This document shows, piece by piece, positions 21,989 through 34,200 of a DNA stretch of 64,000 bases. Source of the DNA: Cryptomeria japonica. Taxonomy: Eukaryota; Streptophyta; Pinopsida; Cupressales; Cupressaceae. The notes under the pieces were generated by a model, which saw only the letters and a list, made by a program, of their open reading frames with translations, was not told the origin of the DNA and did not search any database. The stretch is taken from positions 105,413,796 to 105,477,795 of the forward strand of contig NC_081415.1 in assembly GCF_030272615.1 (NCBI RefSeq), in the 5' to 3' direction. The stretch's first letter is position 1. Every line of letters starts with the position of its first letter. Made by a program: the position numbers and the translations under genes.

Positions 21989-22200
21989 GGTTAGCGCTTT
22001 TGTCTTAAATTTTGCGCATTTGCATTACAGGTTCACGCATTTGTGTCTTAGGTTAGCACGTATGTCAAGGAAATCATGCTTTTGTATCCATAGAGCAACA
22101 CTTTTATAGTCTAGGTTAGTGCTTTTGATCTACAGGTTAGCGCTTTTGAACAAAAAGATAGCGCATGTGTTAGATTAGTGCTTCTGTTTATAAAACTAAC
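21989..22200 (+). repeat. Leader repeats of element A, right part (GGTTAGCGC family)
   Basis: Degenerate units built on GGTTAGCGCTTTTG / GGTTAGCACGTATG / TAGCGCATGTG, each 20-30 bp with variable spacers, continue the array from 15198-15300. Together there are about ten units. The motif alternates GCGC/GCAC followed by TTTG or ATATG. Confidence 0.75.
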
Positions 22201-23615
22201 AAAATTTTCTTGCAGGTCTAAATGTCCAAGAAATCAGATTTTTAGATTACTAACATGCGTGTGCAGGATGGCATTTAAGGCAAATTTTATGCATTTTATC
22301 ATCTAGCTAATTAAAAGTCTTGATTTGGGAAGTAATATATCATATCTTGTTCATCTAGTTTAACTAAGAGGATGAATTGATAGCATGCAACTTGCATTTT
22401 TGGTATTTTCTCTAAAATAGTTGCACATAGACTTTTAAAAGGGCTAAAATGAACATCATGCTTGTTGGAGCAACATCTCCAAATAGGACTTAGCCAACAA
22501 ATGCTTTGAAAAGGTTAAAAAGAACACTTATATTTCGTGTCTCGAAAGTGGTAGGTATATGCTCTCCCCTTAATTGGGTGACCAAAAAGCCAAACCCACT
22601 CTTTTATGCTTTCTTTACTTTCAAGCAATTAAATCCTTTAGAGGGCTTGCCTTCCCGAGCTGCCTTGAGGGGGCTAGTGAGAGGGGAATGACCTAAAGTG
22701 GAAATGGGCTAATACCGAGTCCTTCCAATCCACTATAAATAAATCATGTTTGTGACAAAAGTCCCAAACAACATGTGCTGATAAGTTCATACCGACACTA
22801 TGTTTCCCCATAAACCCTATGGAGCATAACCTCTATAGGTTGAGAACCTTCTATATTTACAGAGCCGAAAGTGCTGCATGTATGGCCACATGATCGGAAT
22901 CCTTTACTAAAAACCACTTGTACTAGTTGCCAAAATCCTTCTAGTTGTTGGCACAGGAGGTCGGACCTCTGAAGCGGCTCACATACATACAGTTCTTAGT
23001 AGAGATATAAAGTTTGCCATGGGGAGTTTTCATGGAAACTGGTGATTGGCTGCCCCAAAGAAGTGAGTGCCAAGGGTGGAGCAGTGAGGTCAAGCATCTA
23101 AATATCCACTTTGAATAGCATAGCCTCAGGGGAAACCCCATGTGAGATTCAACAACTATTGTCTCAGCCTACCATAGGGATTGTACTTTATTGTGCATTT
23201 TGTTTATTAAACATTGTGTCTTCTATGTCTGTAACATGTTCCAAATGGTCAAAAATTGAAGAAGATTATCATCTACAGGTGAGCAAAAATCCAACAAATT
23301 TCTGAAAAAAATTGATCAAAAGGGTAATCCAAAGGCTTTCCAACATTCGAAACACCAGATCAAATCAAGTGATCAAGAGTATATCATCCAACTATCTCAA
23401 CAACAACAATACCTAGATAGGTATTCAAGTTAGTCAAGCCAAGTTTCCATATCAAGAGACTTTATCCATATCATTTGACATATTTTGTCATAGGGGCCTA
23501 TCGAACAAACCCTTTATTTGACTTAGTGAGCTTGAGTATCCAAAACGAAGTATCCGTCAAGTCAACAACATCAAACTATCTAAACTGAAACTTTGATCAC
23601 TCATGTGATCATCCC
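22201..23615 (+). other. Non-coding internal region of element A
   Basis: About 1.4 kb with no coding frame I can support and no known element termini. It includes a TGCAG-flanked stretch near 22212 and 22263 that could be splice-like by chance. Confidence 0.5.
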
Positions 23616-24350
23616 TTGTCGCTTGAAAAAGAAGAACCTTATTCAAAGGAAATGAGTCGTAGCCTAAATCAAGATCAAGATATCATGGCTCTCCAATCTA
23701 ATCCCATTTTTGATCAAGATCCTACCAATCAAGAATCTTATGATGATCCCCTAAAATTTTGGTATTCCATCCATGATGATCCCCTTTTATCTCAAGAGTA
23801 GAGTCCCATTCAACATCCACCTCCTAAGAAAGAGCATGATATCCCTTCCATCTCATTCACTAATCTAATTCAAAATCAAGTGAAAAACACAAACTCAAAT
23901 GATCCTACTCCAACTCAAGATCAAGATCAAGAAAACTCTTCATCCTCCAAATCAATTTTAGGTCCTTTTGTTCCAAAGTCAAACTCTTCATCCTCCAAAT
24001 CCATTTTAGGTCCTTTCATTCCAAATTCAATATCTTTATCCTCCAAATCCATTTTAGGTCCTTTCATTCCAAAGTCAAACTCGTCATCCTCCAAATCCAT
24101 TTTAGGTCCTTTCATTCCAAATTCAATATCTTTATCCTCCAAATCCATTTTGGGTCCTTTCGTTATAAATTCAAACTCTCCATCCTCCAAATCCATTTTA
24201 GGTCCTTTCATTCCAAATTCAATCTCTCCATCCCTTCCATCCATCTTGGGTCCTTACTTCCCTCCATCCACCATTCCATCACCCCAAATGATCTATAAGA
24301 AAGATCAACAAAGGCACACATCTTTGAACTTCTTTCAAACATCTATCTAA
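23616..24350 (+). pseudogene. Repetitive Ser/Pro-rich reading frame of element A
   Basis: From ATG 23616 the frame runs to TAG 23799, then in the same phase to about 24347. The first part is Asp/Gln-rich (DQDPTNQES, KFWYSIHDDPL). The second is seven near-exact copies of a 16-residue unit built on SSKSILGPF (23930-24250). Two subtypes alternate: one with PKSNSSSS and one with PNSISLSS. An eighth copy (SILGSYVPKF) lies after a frameshift at 24385-24415. No known domain, signal peptide or membrane segment is seen. It is the only credible frame of A and may be a relic or a protein of this element family. I cannot name a function. Confidence 0.5.
23930..24250 (+). repeat. 48-bp coding tandem repeat (96-bp higher order)
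   Basis: About seven units of TCCTCCAAATCCATTTTAGG plus spacer, each 48 bp. Odd and even units differ in the spacer, giving a 96-bp higher-order period. All lengths are multiples of three, so the frame is kept. Confidence 0.92.
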
Positions 24351-27300
24351 ACATCTTTTCAAAACTATTCTTCCATCATTTTCTTTATCTATTTTGGGTT
24401 CTTATGTGCCAAAATTCAATTTTCCTCCATCTCTTCATCACTTCTCAAGTTGTGTACCAACACTCATCTTGAATACATTTCCATCTATCCTTGCACAAAT
24501 CTTCAAACACATCTTTTCCATTCTTCCATCCCTTTCATTCAATCCTTTGCATAAATTCATCATCTATGAAATAGGAATTTGTGTCATTTTGTCACATGTT
24601 TTCCCATGCTCTAATATCATGTTCACTCCTTTTCCTAGATATCTATTCATTATACACTTTAGAATCCAAGGTTGTTCCTCTTTAACATTATCTTTTGGTT
24701 GGGATACACACTCAATCTAGAAAAGAACCACTTATCGTCTCTTGGTACCGACATCTTTTTGATTACTATATCTCATACACTTAATCAATTGCTCTAAATC
24801 ATTGTGATTTCTTAGTCGAAGACATGGCTAGTGAAAAATCTAAAATCTTGCTTCAGCACCACTATAATTATCAAACCCATGTAAGTTTCATTACTTACAA
24901 GCCAATGCAATCAAAATAAGAAAAGAAAAAGACAATATCAAAAGATCCAAAGCATGATCGGGAAAAGAAATATCCAGAAAAGAAAAGAAAAAAATCAAAT
25001 ATCAAAAGCTTGGCTATGGGAAAATGTGAGTAACTCCATCAGGGCTATGGACGCCTAACTGGCAATGGAGAAATACTTGTGACATTACAATGATAACCTC
25101 ATTGGAGCTATGGATTCTTTCTGGCAGCGAGGCTCTATCTAGGATGCTTTTGAAGTTAGGGCAACTCATGTAGCTAGCCACATTGGATTCTAAAGATTAC
25201 AATGATCATATGAGCTAGAATGAACTCAATTGCACACACATGGGTAATCAAAGACTAAGTACCTTGATCTAGTTTGGGATTCTTCTTCCCTTTTGAGTCT
25301 ACTCCCTAATTTCTAGATATGTTTGGTTGAATTTTTTAGAGGTTCTAAGTGTGGGTTGGATCTCTATCTTTTAAAATTTCAAGAACACTTATTCAGGTGG
25401 TGCTAAATACTGTGACAATCTTACATATCACCTCTTTAAAAATGGAGACTTCTATACTTGGGGCTAAAGTTTCATCCACTCTATTCTTCATACCACATCT
25501 CCCATTATCCTTCCTCCAGTATCCATTACTCTATCTAACTTCATCCAGTGATATCTACAATCTTGCTTCATGCTAATCTATACGATATATCCTAACTATT
25601 CATTTCTTCCATCATCTATCACTGTCTATGATCTTGTTTCTCCTATCCATATCCTATCTCCATCCATATCTCCTTTTCCATCCTTGATCTTGATCAAAAC
25701 TAAGGACAAAAGCATGCTTTTAAAAAGCTCTTGACATGTCTCTTCATGTTCCATAATAGAGATGCATCCATCTTTCACCCATTAATCTTCAACTCAACAA
25801 TTCATCCATCCCTTATCTTGCTATACATTGGGGCAACCAAATACATCTTTCTTCTAATCCAAAAAGTTCAAAAAAATAAAAAAATCTTAAAAACGAAAAA
25901 GATCGATAAAAAATCAAAAGAACAAAATTGAAAATCAAAGCATGACAACTTAGACCATCCATCAAATTAGATCAACAACAAGAAAACTCTCAAAAGTATG
26001 CAACCAAACTGATCACATGCCTATTTAATCAATCCATTTATCAACATCAACATGTCTTATATAGGGATACGTACACTCGAAACCAAACAGATTGGTCTTA
26101 CACGGGTTACTCACTCGTTGAAACCAGACATTCTTATCAATCATCAAACAAATCAAAACAATGACACAAATCAATATTACTGCTGGATTTTGTTCTGAGT
26201 AGTCTTATCTTTATCAATTGATGGCAGGATATGTTTCATCTCTCAAACATCAGAAAAAGCATAAAATAGTGAAAATCAGAAAAATAAAAAACAAATCAAA
26301 ATGTGCAATAAAAACAAGTGGTGAAAACTTGGTAAACAAGCGTTATCTAAGAAGTAAGTTCCTCCATCTATGAGATCACTTTGTGAACCTATTCACTCCA
26401 TCCTATTGCCTCTATTGTTTCCATCTATCTTAGCTTATCCATTCTGTCTTTCGCATCTGTTGCTCTGAACCATTTAGCCGAAAATATGCAGCTTACCAAC
26501 AATTATTAATCTTTGACATACTTGTCGTAGTCACTGTCTTAAAAATCAATCAATCTGCATTTGTATTCCTCCATGGTTTGGATCTTGATCAATTCATACA
26601 TTCATAATAAATTTTTGTTTCCGTTGGGGGCAAAATCCTAATTCCTTTTGCTAAGGTGATCTTTTAAATCTATGAAAAGTCAAAACATTCGAAAAACTTA
26701 GAAAAACCAAAAACACCTAGGATTTTGAAATAGATAACGAGCAACAAAGCAACAAAAATCAAGGAATTTCATCAACAACTGAATCGTCAAACTTAGAAAA
26801 TGAAGAATCAATCAAAAAGTAATATGGGATTATCCAAGATCATTCATCAAGATGATTATATCGGTTAATGACCATTAAAACATGTGAATGACATGCAAGA
26901 TTCAGTGTTTATTTTTTGATTTTATTGCTAATCATTTACTCTATGCAACTCAAGGATGTCCATGACTAGAGAAGCTATGATGGGGCATGATTATTTTCTT
27001 TGATTGCTGTCTATGGTTTATCTCTTACTACAGTATGAACTTGTCTCAGGATATGATCGGCAAAAGATCAAGGAGGACGTTCCAAGTCATGCATGAAAGG
27101 GGATAATCCTTGTCTGTTCTACAAGCAATACTCAGGTTAGCTTGATCCATTATATCAAGTTGCTTCTATTAACTTGCTATATCAAAATACATGTAAGAAA
27201 TACTTAGGTCATCTTGAATCATTATGTCAAGTTGCTTGTATTTTCTTACAACATTTAAAGCTCAATGACGAAATCAAGCACTGTTACAAGATCACATATG

Positions 27301-28195
27301 AATGGCAGTACAATTTTTAGTTAGATCATTTCATTAGCTCATTTTTCATCTGCATTATAGGAATTCATTGTCAGTTGCATTATAAGCATATCATTTCATT
27401 AACAAATCAACGGTCATAAATAAATATTGAGTATACTTGGACAAACAAAAACAATTTGCATTTAATCATTATAGGTGCATTTATTTTAGAAACATTTTAA
27501 TCATTATCCATTTCATTTAGTTGAATTTTATCATTGCATTAGTTTGCATTCAATTAAGGGCATTTCATTCATCATGTAGTGTATCATCATTATTATTTGC
27601 ATTATCATTTCATTAACGATCATTTAGTTGCATCTTTGCACTTAGATTCATAATCATTATAAGCATTACATAAAAACTCAAAAACATTTCATGTAGATAA
27701 TTTGCATTTGCATCATCATAAGCATTAAAGCAGTCATTCATTTGCATTTCCATATAGATTATTGCATTTGCATCATTTGCATATCATTTAAGTTAGTAAT
27801 CATTTTCATTTGCATTCAAGATCATCAAAATAAAAAATTAACAAAAGAATTTATCATTGCATCATCATAATGAAAAGAAAAGATCATATCATCATCCATA
27901 TAATCAAGACATATAGATCATCAAATAGAATAACATGCATAAAGATCATCATCATATAGAGTCCATGTCTGCATATAGATCATCATAAAATAATAAAAAC
28001 TATCCAAGTATACAATGATATCACAAAAATAATCAATAATGTACAAAGTCCCATCAATACAAATCAAGTCAAGAAACATGACTACCTCTCGAGCTTGTGG
28101 GTCTAACACTTGGATCACTTGCAACATCTGCACCAACATCATCATCCAATGGAATCATTCTTCAATTTAATATCTTCATCATTCATTCAACTATC
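24351..28195 (+). other. Non-coding internal region of element A
   Basis: About 3.8 kb without supported coding frames on either strand. It is rich in ATCA/CATTT words: 27330-27900 is almost entirely GCATTTATCATTT-like low-complexity sequence. Isolated copies of the CTTATAYAGG...CCAGAC motif occur near 26053-26130 and foreshadow the array at 28200. Confidence 0.55.
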
Positions 28196-28450
28196 ATCTA
28201 TCAAGTCTTATACAGGATATATCTTTCCTGAAACTAGACGTTTTGATCATCTCATGTCTTATATGGGATGTATCTTTCCTAAAACCAGATGTTTTGATCA
28301 TTTATCATGTCTTATATAGGATGTATCTTTCCTGAAACCAGACATTTTGATCATCTATCATGCCTTATACAGGATGTATCTTTCCTGAAACCAGACATTT
28401 TGATCATCTTTTGTCTTATATGGGATGTGTCCTTCCTGAAACCAGACTTG
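28196..28450 (+). repeat. Tandem repeat of about 53 bp in the 3' region of element A
   Basis: Five units share TCTTATAYRGGATGTATCTT then TCCTGAAACCAGACRTTTTG and ATCAT. They differ by a few substitutions and by 1-3 bp in length. There are no unique spacers between units, so it is a plain minisatellite. Confidence 0.92.
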
Positions 28451-28711
28451 ATCTCAATCCAATCAATCTTATCAATCTAATTCATCTGCTCAATCTGCAA
28501 TCTATCCACTCATCTATCTTTCATATAACATTATTCTTCTATTGAGAGATCATCTATGTATTTAATGCACAAATGATCTCTTGAGGGGGAATCATCATCA
28601 AATCAATATCCAAAATCAGTATCTGGGGCACACAATTAGGATTTTTTCAACTTCATCAGGTGCATTATCGAGACTTGATTTAATCTTTGAAACAATGTTG
28701 TCTTGACATCA

Positions 28712-28729
28712 TTTCAAAGAGGGGCAAAA
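28712..28729 (+). promoter_or_regulatory. Polypurine tract of element A
   Basis: TTTCAAAGAGGGGCAAAA lies directly before the 3' LTR start (TGTATACAC at 28730). GAGGGGCAAAA-type tracts are common in Tat/Ogre-like and LARD elements. Confidence 0.8.
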
Positions 28730-30279
28730 TGTATACACATAAAAATTGGCTATGAGCAATTAAATATAATTTATTTAATAATTATTCTTCTATTAAATAG
28801 TTAATTTGAAAATATTAATTTATTTAATTCATTTTGTGTCTTTCTATTAATTAATATTTTATTAATTAATTCATCTATCCTATTCCTCTAATTAATTAAA
28901 TATCTATATTTAATTATCTCCTCCAAACAATTAAATATCTAATATTTAATAGTTATTCTCCTATCCTATAGTTTCAAATATTAAATAATTCTTAAATTAT
29001 TTAATCCCTTTTCCAACTCACCTTCCATCTCCACTTCATCTTCCCTTTGCCAACTCATCAAACATGTGGCTAAGGAAATTAATATTTCTTAAATATTAAT
29101 TCATTATTTGTCTTCAACCTCCAAACTTAATGAAAATTGTGTACGTACACATATTTCTTAACCATTTCCTATATTCTCTCCAACACCCCTACATCCTAGG
29201 AAGGACTTGAGTCCACTTGTCCTCTCATGCCTAAATTTCCTCCAACCATCCCTAGATTGTCTCAGTCAACAACCCAGTCAAGGTGAGAAGAGTGACACTT
29301 GTCTTCTCCTTCCCCCTTTCTCTCAACCTTCACTTTTTCTCACAACCATCCCAAACTATAGATCTGATCATGATCATTGATCTGAGCCACGCCATCTAAT
29401 CCTCTCAAAGTCTATAAAATCAAGAGCTTCAGTTGAGAGAGAGTTAGACTTCAAGAATTTCAAGATTCTTCAAATTGATCATATGCACCCATGAGTTTTA
29501 AAATTGAAGCAAATAGCAAATAGCAAATAGAAAATAGAAAATAGCAAATAGCAAATAGCAATAGCAAATACCATATATAATTTTAGCATAAACATTTTAG
29601 CATAATCATGTAGCATTTGCATATCATAGTATCAGTTAACTACAAGTTATCAGTCTGTTCTTCATATGCCATCTTGGAAGCCATCAATGCATTGTCTGAG
29701 AGCAGAACATCTGCAACCAGGAACAATGGAGTTAGGACACAATAAGACATAAACCATGAAGGTAATAATAGTATTTCTATTTCATATGTACTTCATGTAG
29801 TTTCATTGGTTGAATTTGGATTTCCTGTAGTATTTCCATTTGTATTTTGTGAAACTAACTTATTGCAGGTAACATTTGAGGATGAAATTCAAGTCGACAC
29901 ATATTTCTGTGAGTTTTTGAAGCAAATAGAAAATATCAAATATCAAATATCATATAGCATTTTAGCATAATCATTTAGCATAATCATGTAGCATTGCATA
30001 TCATAGTATCAGTTAACTACAAGTTATCAGTCCATTCTTCATATGCCATCTTGGAAGCCAATAGTGCATTGTCTAAGAGCACACCATCTGCAACTAGGAA
30101 CAATGGAGTTAAGACACAATGAGACATAAACCATGAAGGTAATAATAGTATTTCTATTTCATATGTACTTCATGTAGTTTCATTGGTTGAATTTGGATTT
30201 CCTGTAGCATTTCCATTTGTATTTTGTGAAACTAACTTATTGCAGGTAACATTTTGAGGATGAAATTCAAGCTCACACA
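28730..30279 (+). repeat. 3' LTR of element A with an internal duplication
   Basis: Begins TGTATACAC and ends AAGCTCACACA. At 1,550 bp it is longer than the 5' LTR (about 1,105 bp without the insert). The main reason is that the last ~370 bp occur twice: once ending TCGACACA at 29901 and again at 29909-30279. An (AAATAGC)n microsatellite fills 29508-29570 in the first copy. The 5-bp flank ATATT follows. Confidence 0.87.
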
Positions 30280-30284
30280 ATATT

Positions 30285-31027
30285 CTCAATTTTATCTTTT
30301 TTATGAGGAGAGAAAGTCTCATCCTCTGAATCTAAACTAGATTCCTCATCCCTAGACTCCCCAACATAAGTATTATCATCCGAAAAAGTGGGGATTTAAG
30401 AAGAAGGGGCAGGAAGGGACTGAAAATGCTTATCAATTAACACAAGCAACCCTTCATGAAGGATAGGGTGCTTGGATGGATTCTTCCTATGAGTTCTGAA
30501 GCTACCCCGAAGAGAAGACAACAAGAAAAAAGGAAAAGAAACCCTAACATTATGGCATAAACGGTTTAACAAAACGAAATGGTGGCCATAAACCTTGGTA
30601 AAATGCCCATCAAGAGTAAAGTAATCCATGAGTACCTTTAGGAGTTTGGTCCAGATGTCCTTGAGAACACTAATATCATAAAAGATGATAGTCTTCTTCA
30701 CCAATTTCCCCCTTTCCTTCTCATATTTTGAATTTTTTTGCATTGCAGTCTCCGTGTAATTCCTATCTCTATAGTATTTCATGTTGTCAAAGGAAAGACT
30801 CGTAACTTTAGCAATCAAATTTTCATCCACCATAACCTTGCACCCATGCAGAGTAATGGTACCATCCTTCCAATGCTTATCAAAATAAGTAGTAACATCC
30901 TTGTTAACCCCCCGCACTTTCTTAATGAAGGGAGTAGCACCCCCTTTCACAAGAACCTCAAATTTTTATGGTTATTCTTTAGGTGCTCACAACTTGGAGG
31001 CTCAACCGGCTTCCTATCTCCCCCCAT
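30285..31027 (-). pseudogene. N-terminal part of split reading frame H (unrecognised)
   Basis: Minus strand from a possible ATG at 31027 (MGGDRKPVEPPSCEHLKNN), one frameshift near 30955, then an open run to 30396 and a stop. It continues at low quality to 30285, where element A interrupts. The globular part contains TPFIKKVRGVNKDVTTYFDK, WKDGTITLHGCKVMVDENLI and YYRDRNYTETA. The pattern 'TITLHG..V.VDENLIAKVTSLS' is loosely like 'THDITLEAIHVVTGF' in ORF2 of element D, so both may belong to one family of plant retroelement accessory proteins. I do not recognise the family by name. The C-terminal half is at 2312-3048; total length would be near 480 residues. Confidence 0.5.
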
Positions 31028-31202
31028 AATGGTAAGAGAAATCATAGAAATCACTCTAAACAAATAGGTCTGAACAAAATAGATATCAACCCACAAAGCG
31101 TACAAAATAATGACACAACAATTATATCTCCTGTAGCCAACACATGCCAAAAGGAGAAAGATGATGATCTTTCCAGAATCACTACTAGTAATAAAAGCAA
31201 TA

Positions 31203-34200
31203 TTACTCATTGTCCTTACTACCTCCAATTCTATCATGAAGGATAAGCATGTAGATCTTATTATCCACCTTGTCTTCATTGGTCCACGTCACTTTGCTAG
31301 CACTATTGACCCCTTTATTAGCAAGGTAGTTGACAAAAACATTGGAATCCCTATAAATATGAGAAATAATGCAATTATCAAAAGAATTAATGATTTCCCT
31401 AGCTTTGTTTATCCAATCTTCCACATTCCAAGATGGCCTTTTTGGAATCACTCTCAATCCATACATATTTGAAGTTATGTCACCTAGCAAGATTAAGACC
31501 TTGGAAAGCCCCAATGGCTTCATCAAGGTGGTTAAACTAAGTTCCCAAGGGGAGCACTGCCATTGAAATTAATATACCATTATGATCTCTCAACACTCCC
31601 CCACAACCAGCTAGCCTAGGGTTACCCTTGGCTGCCCCGTCAAAGTTGATTTTGACCCAGTCCTACGGGGGCCTACTCCAAGCTTGGACAACCCTACTCT
31701 TGGGGTTATTCTTTAGAACCAAAGAAATATCAATCTACACCTCCCAAGCCTTGACTGCCCTGAGCTCATAGTCATCACAAACCAATCTATTATGGAGGCT
31801 AGGCCTTGGGTTGAAAATAGATAGGTTATCATTAATAGTATGATTGATTTTTCTAGAAAACAATATCAGGCTGAAGGTAGGCCTCCCTGAAAAAGCGGTT
31901 CTTATGCTCCTTCCATATACCCCACACAACAGGAGGGAAAACAAAAGACCATATAGTTTTTAAGATGTGGTTCTTAGTCAACACCTGCCATTGGAAAATA
32001 AATTCCTTAACCGAATGAGGAAAGATCCAACATAGGTCCCATCTTTGAAGCACATGACTCCAAAAATCAGCAAAAAAGGGGGAGTGCAAGAAAAGATGAT
32101 AAAAAGATTCAACATCCTTCATGTAGAGATAACACCTGTCTTACAAAGATTATTAGTAGTAAGGATCTTATTCTGGATGAGGAGTCAAAAGAAAATGTTG
32201 TTATTCAGAATCAAATGTTTAATCCAGACTTTAGTGCACCAAGGAGGAGAAGATTTAACAAATAACCAAATCACCAAAGAAACAAAAAAATTACCAGAAG
32301 AAGAGCATCTCCACACCATCATATCCTCAGAGTTCACATTCTCCAGAGAAAAGGAGTTCAAATAGGACTACAGGGGCCCAAGGGTGGGATTAACCAAGGA
32401 TAAATTAACCCACCTCCCATCAACCTAATAATCCACCACTTTTAGACCAAAAGAAGCAATATAATCTTCTTTGAAAACCCAAAAAATAGGATCAGAAGCC
32501 AACAGGAACTTACCAATCCAATAGTTATCTCAGAATAAAATACCTCTACCATTTCCCAACTTCCAACATGACCCAAAAAGAGCAACATCCCTTGCCTTGA
32601 TATTATTGTTCCAAAGATGAGATCCGATAGGGAGACACGAGGAATTGAGGAACGCTTAAAAGTCCTGAAAATCATGAAGGTATTTATTATACCATAGGGT
32701 GTTCCATTCACATCTACATTCAAAGGTCCTTCAAACTTTCTTAGAAAGGAGGGGAGAATTGAAAGATTTGATACTCTTAAGATCCAAACCTCCAAATCTC
32801 CTGCGTTTACACACACTCTCCCAAGATAAAAAAGGCATTCTTTTCCACTCCTCCACCCTAGACTAGAAGAATTTTTTTTGAATTTTCTCAATAATATCAG
32901 TAAACTTAGCGGGGATCTTGAATAAGCTCAGAGCATACACTGACAAGTTTTGAAAAGTAGACTTTAAAAGTTGGATTTTCCTAGCCTGGCTTAACAAGCC
33001 ACCTTTCCAACCCACCAAATTCCTATTAAATCTATCAATCAGAGAGATCTAGAAAGAATCAGGAGGCTTGGGCCCCAAAGGTTATCCCAAATAGATTGAA
33101 GGGAACATTCTAGCCAAGCAGCCAAGGATATTAGCTATCTTTTTCTGTCTAGCCTCAAGGGTGTTGATAAAGAAGATGGAGCTTTTGGCTCTATTTACCA
33201 ACTAATCCAAATCCTGTTCATAAAGACTTAGGGTAGACTTAGTAACTCTAACCTCACTGATAGTCAAGCTCACCATCAAGATAGTATCATCAACAAATAG
33301 CTGATGAGAACAAATTAGAGTAGCAAAAGAAGGTTTCAAACCTTTTAAGGAACCATTACCAACTCATTTCTAAATAACTCTTCCCAAGATCTCTGCCATA
33401 ATAGTAATTAGGATAGGAGAAATCGGGTCTTCTTGTCTTAAGCCATGAGAAGTATTGAAAAAATTGGAGGGAGACTCATTAACAATAACAACCATGGAAG
33501 TGGTAGAAATAAGTTGCCAAATGAGATTGATGACCCTTTTAGAGAAGCCAAAAGGAGCAAGGATTTTCTTAAGGAATGCCCAATCAACCTGGTCATAAGC
33601 CTTAGCAATATCAAGTTTCAACAAAAAACCTTGAGATTTAGAAATAGTCAAGGAGTGAATATTCTCATAGACGATAATAATGGAGTCCACTATCTATCTC
33701 CTAGACACAAACCCATTTTGTTGAGGAGAAATGAAAAGAGGCAAAATCCCCAGTAGTCTAGTCGTCAACACCTTAGATATGATTTTATAGAAAGAGTTAC
33801 ACAAGATGATAGGGAGAAAAGAATCTAGAGAAATGGATGCCTTCTTTTTTTAATAAGAACAATAAAGGTAGCATTAAGTTCCTTAAGCAGATACCGAGCC
33901 CCAAAAAATTCCTTAGCAACACTAGACACATCAACCTCCACAATATCCCAAAAGCTCTTGAAGAAGAACATAGGGAAGCCATCCAATCCAGGAGCCTTGT
34001 TACCATCAAAGGAGAAAACAACCTTCTTTATCTCTTCATTATAAGGAATAGTAGCCAATATTATGTTTTGATCAACAGTCAACACATTCGGGATGAAATC
34101 AACAAAACCGTTTTCAGCCTCCAGATCCAGCAAAGGATCAACCTTTAATAGGTTAGCAAAAAACTTCACAACAGATTTACTATTATCTTCCTCCCACTCA

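Larger units (their letters stand above)
9531..30279 (+). mobile_element. Element A: long LTR element without pol (Tat/Ogre-like, LARD type)
   Basis: Ends are defined by matching LTRs (9531-15070 interrupted; 28730-30279) and by flanks GTATT (9526-9530) and ATATT (30280-30284), a 5-bp target duplication with one mismatch. Removing A rejoins reading frame H. Just after the 5' LTR comes TTTTGGCACACACCGTGGGG, resembling the TTTGGCGCCCACCGTGGGG leader of Tat/Ogre-lineage Gypsy elements. A purine-rich tract ending GGGGCAAAA precedes the 3' LTR. After removing the plastid insert and Copia C, the internal part is about 7 kb. I found no gag knuckle, protease, RT or integrase, only one repetitive frame and tandem repeats. 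It is therefore a non-autonomous large element; the lineage is inferred from the primer site alone. Confidence 0.8.

Noticed and set aside
15198-22190. GGTTAG repeats as telomere-like sequence
   Set aside because: The unit is 20-30 bp with variable interior. It is not a tandem hexamer or heptamer and lies in the leader of element A.
23927-24244. Antisense 105-codon frame with FGMKGPKMDLED repeats
   Set aside because: It is the mirror of the 48-bp repeat, whose length divisible by three keeps both strands open. There is no start context or partner.
22201-28195. Hidden gag-pol of element A
   Set aside because: I looked on both strands for DSG, YVDD/YLDD, DDE-type integrase and CCHC motifs and saw none in this stretch.
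28196-28450. CRISPR-like array
   Set aside because: Units are contiguous without unique spacers, diverge from each other and lie in a plant retroelement.
30947-31279. Minus-strand 110-codon frame as a separate gene
   Set aside because: It spans the LINE end and the probable start of H, with no domain of its own. It is better explained as those two pieces.
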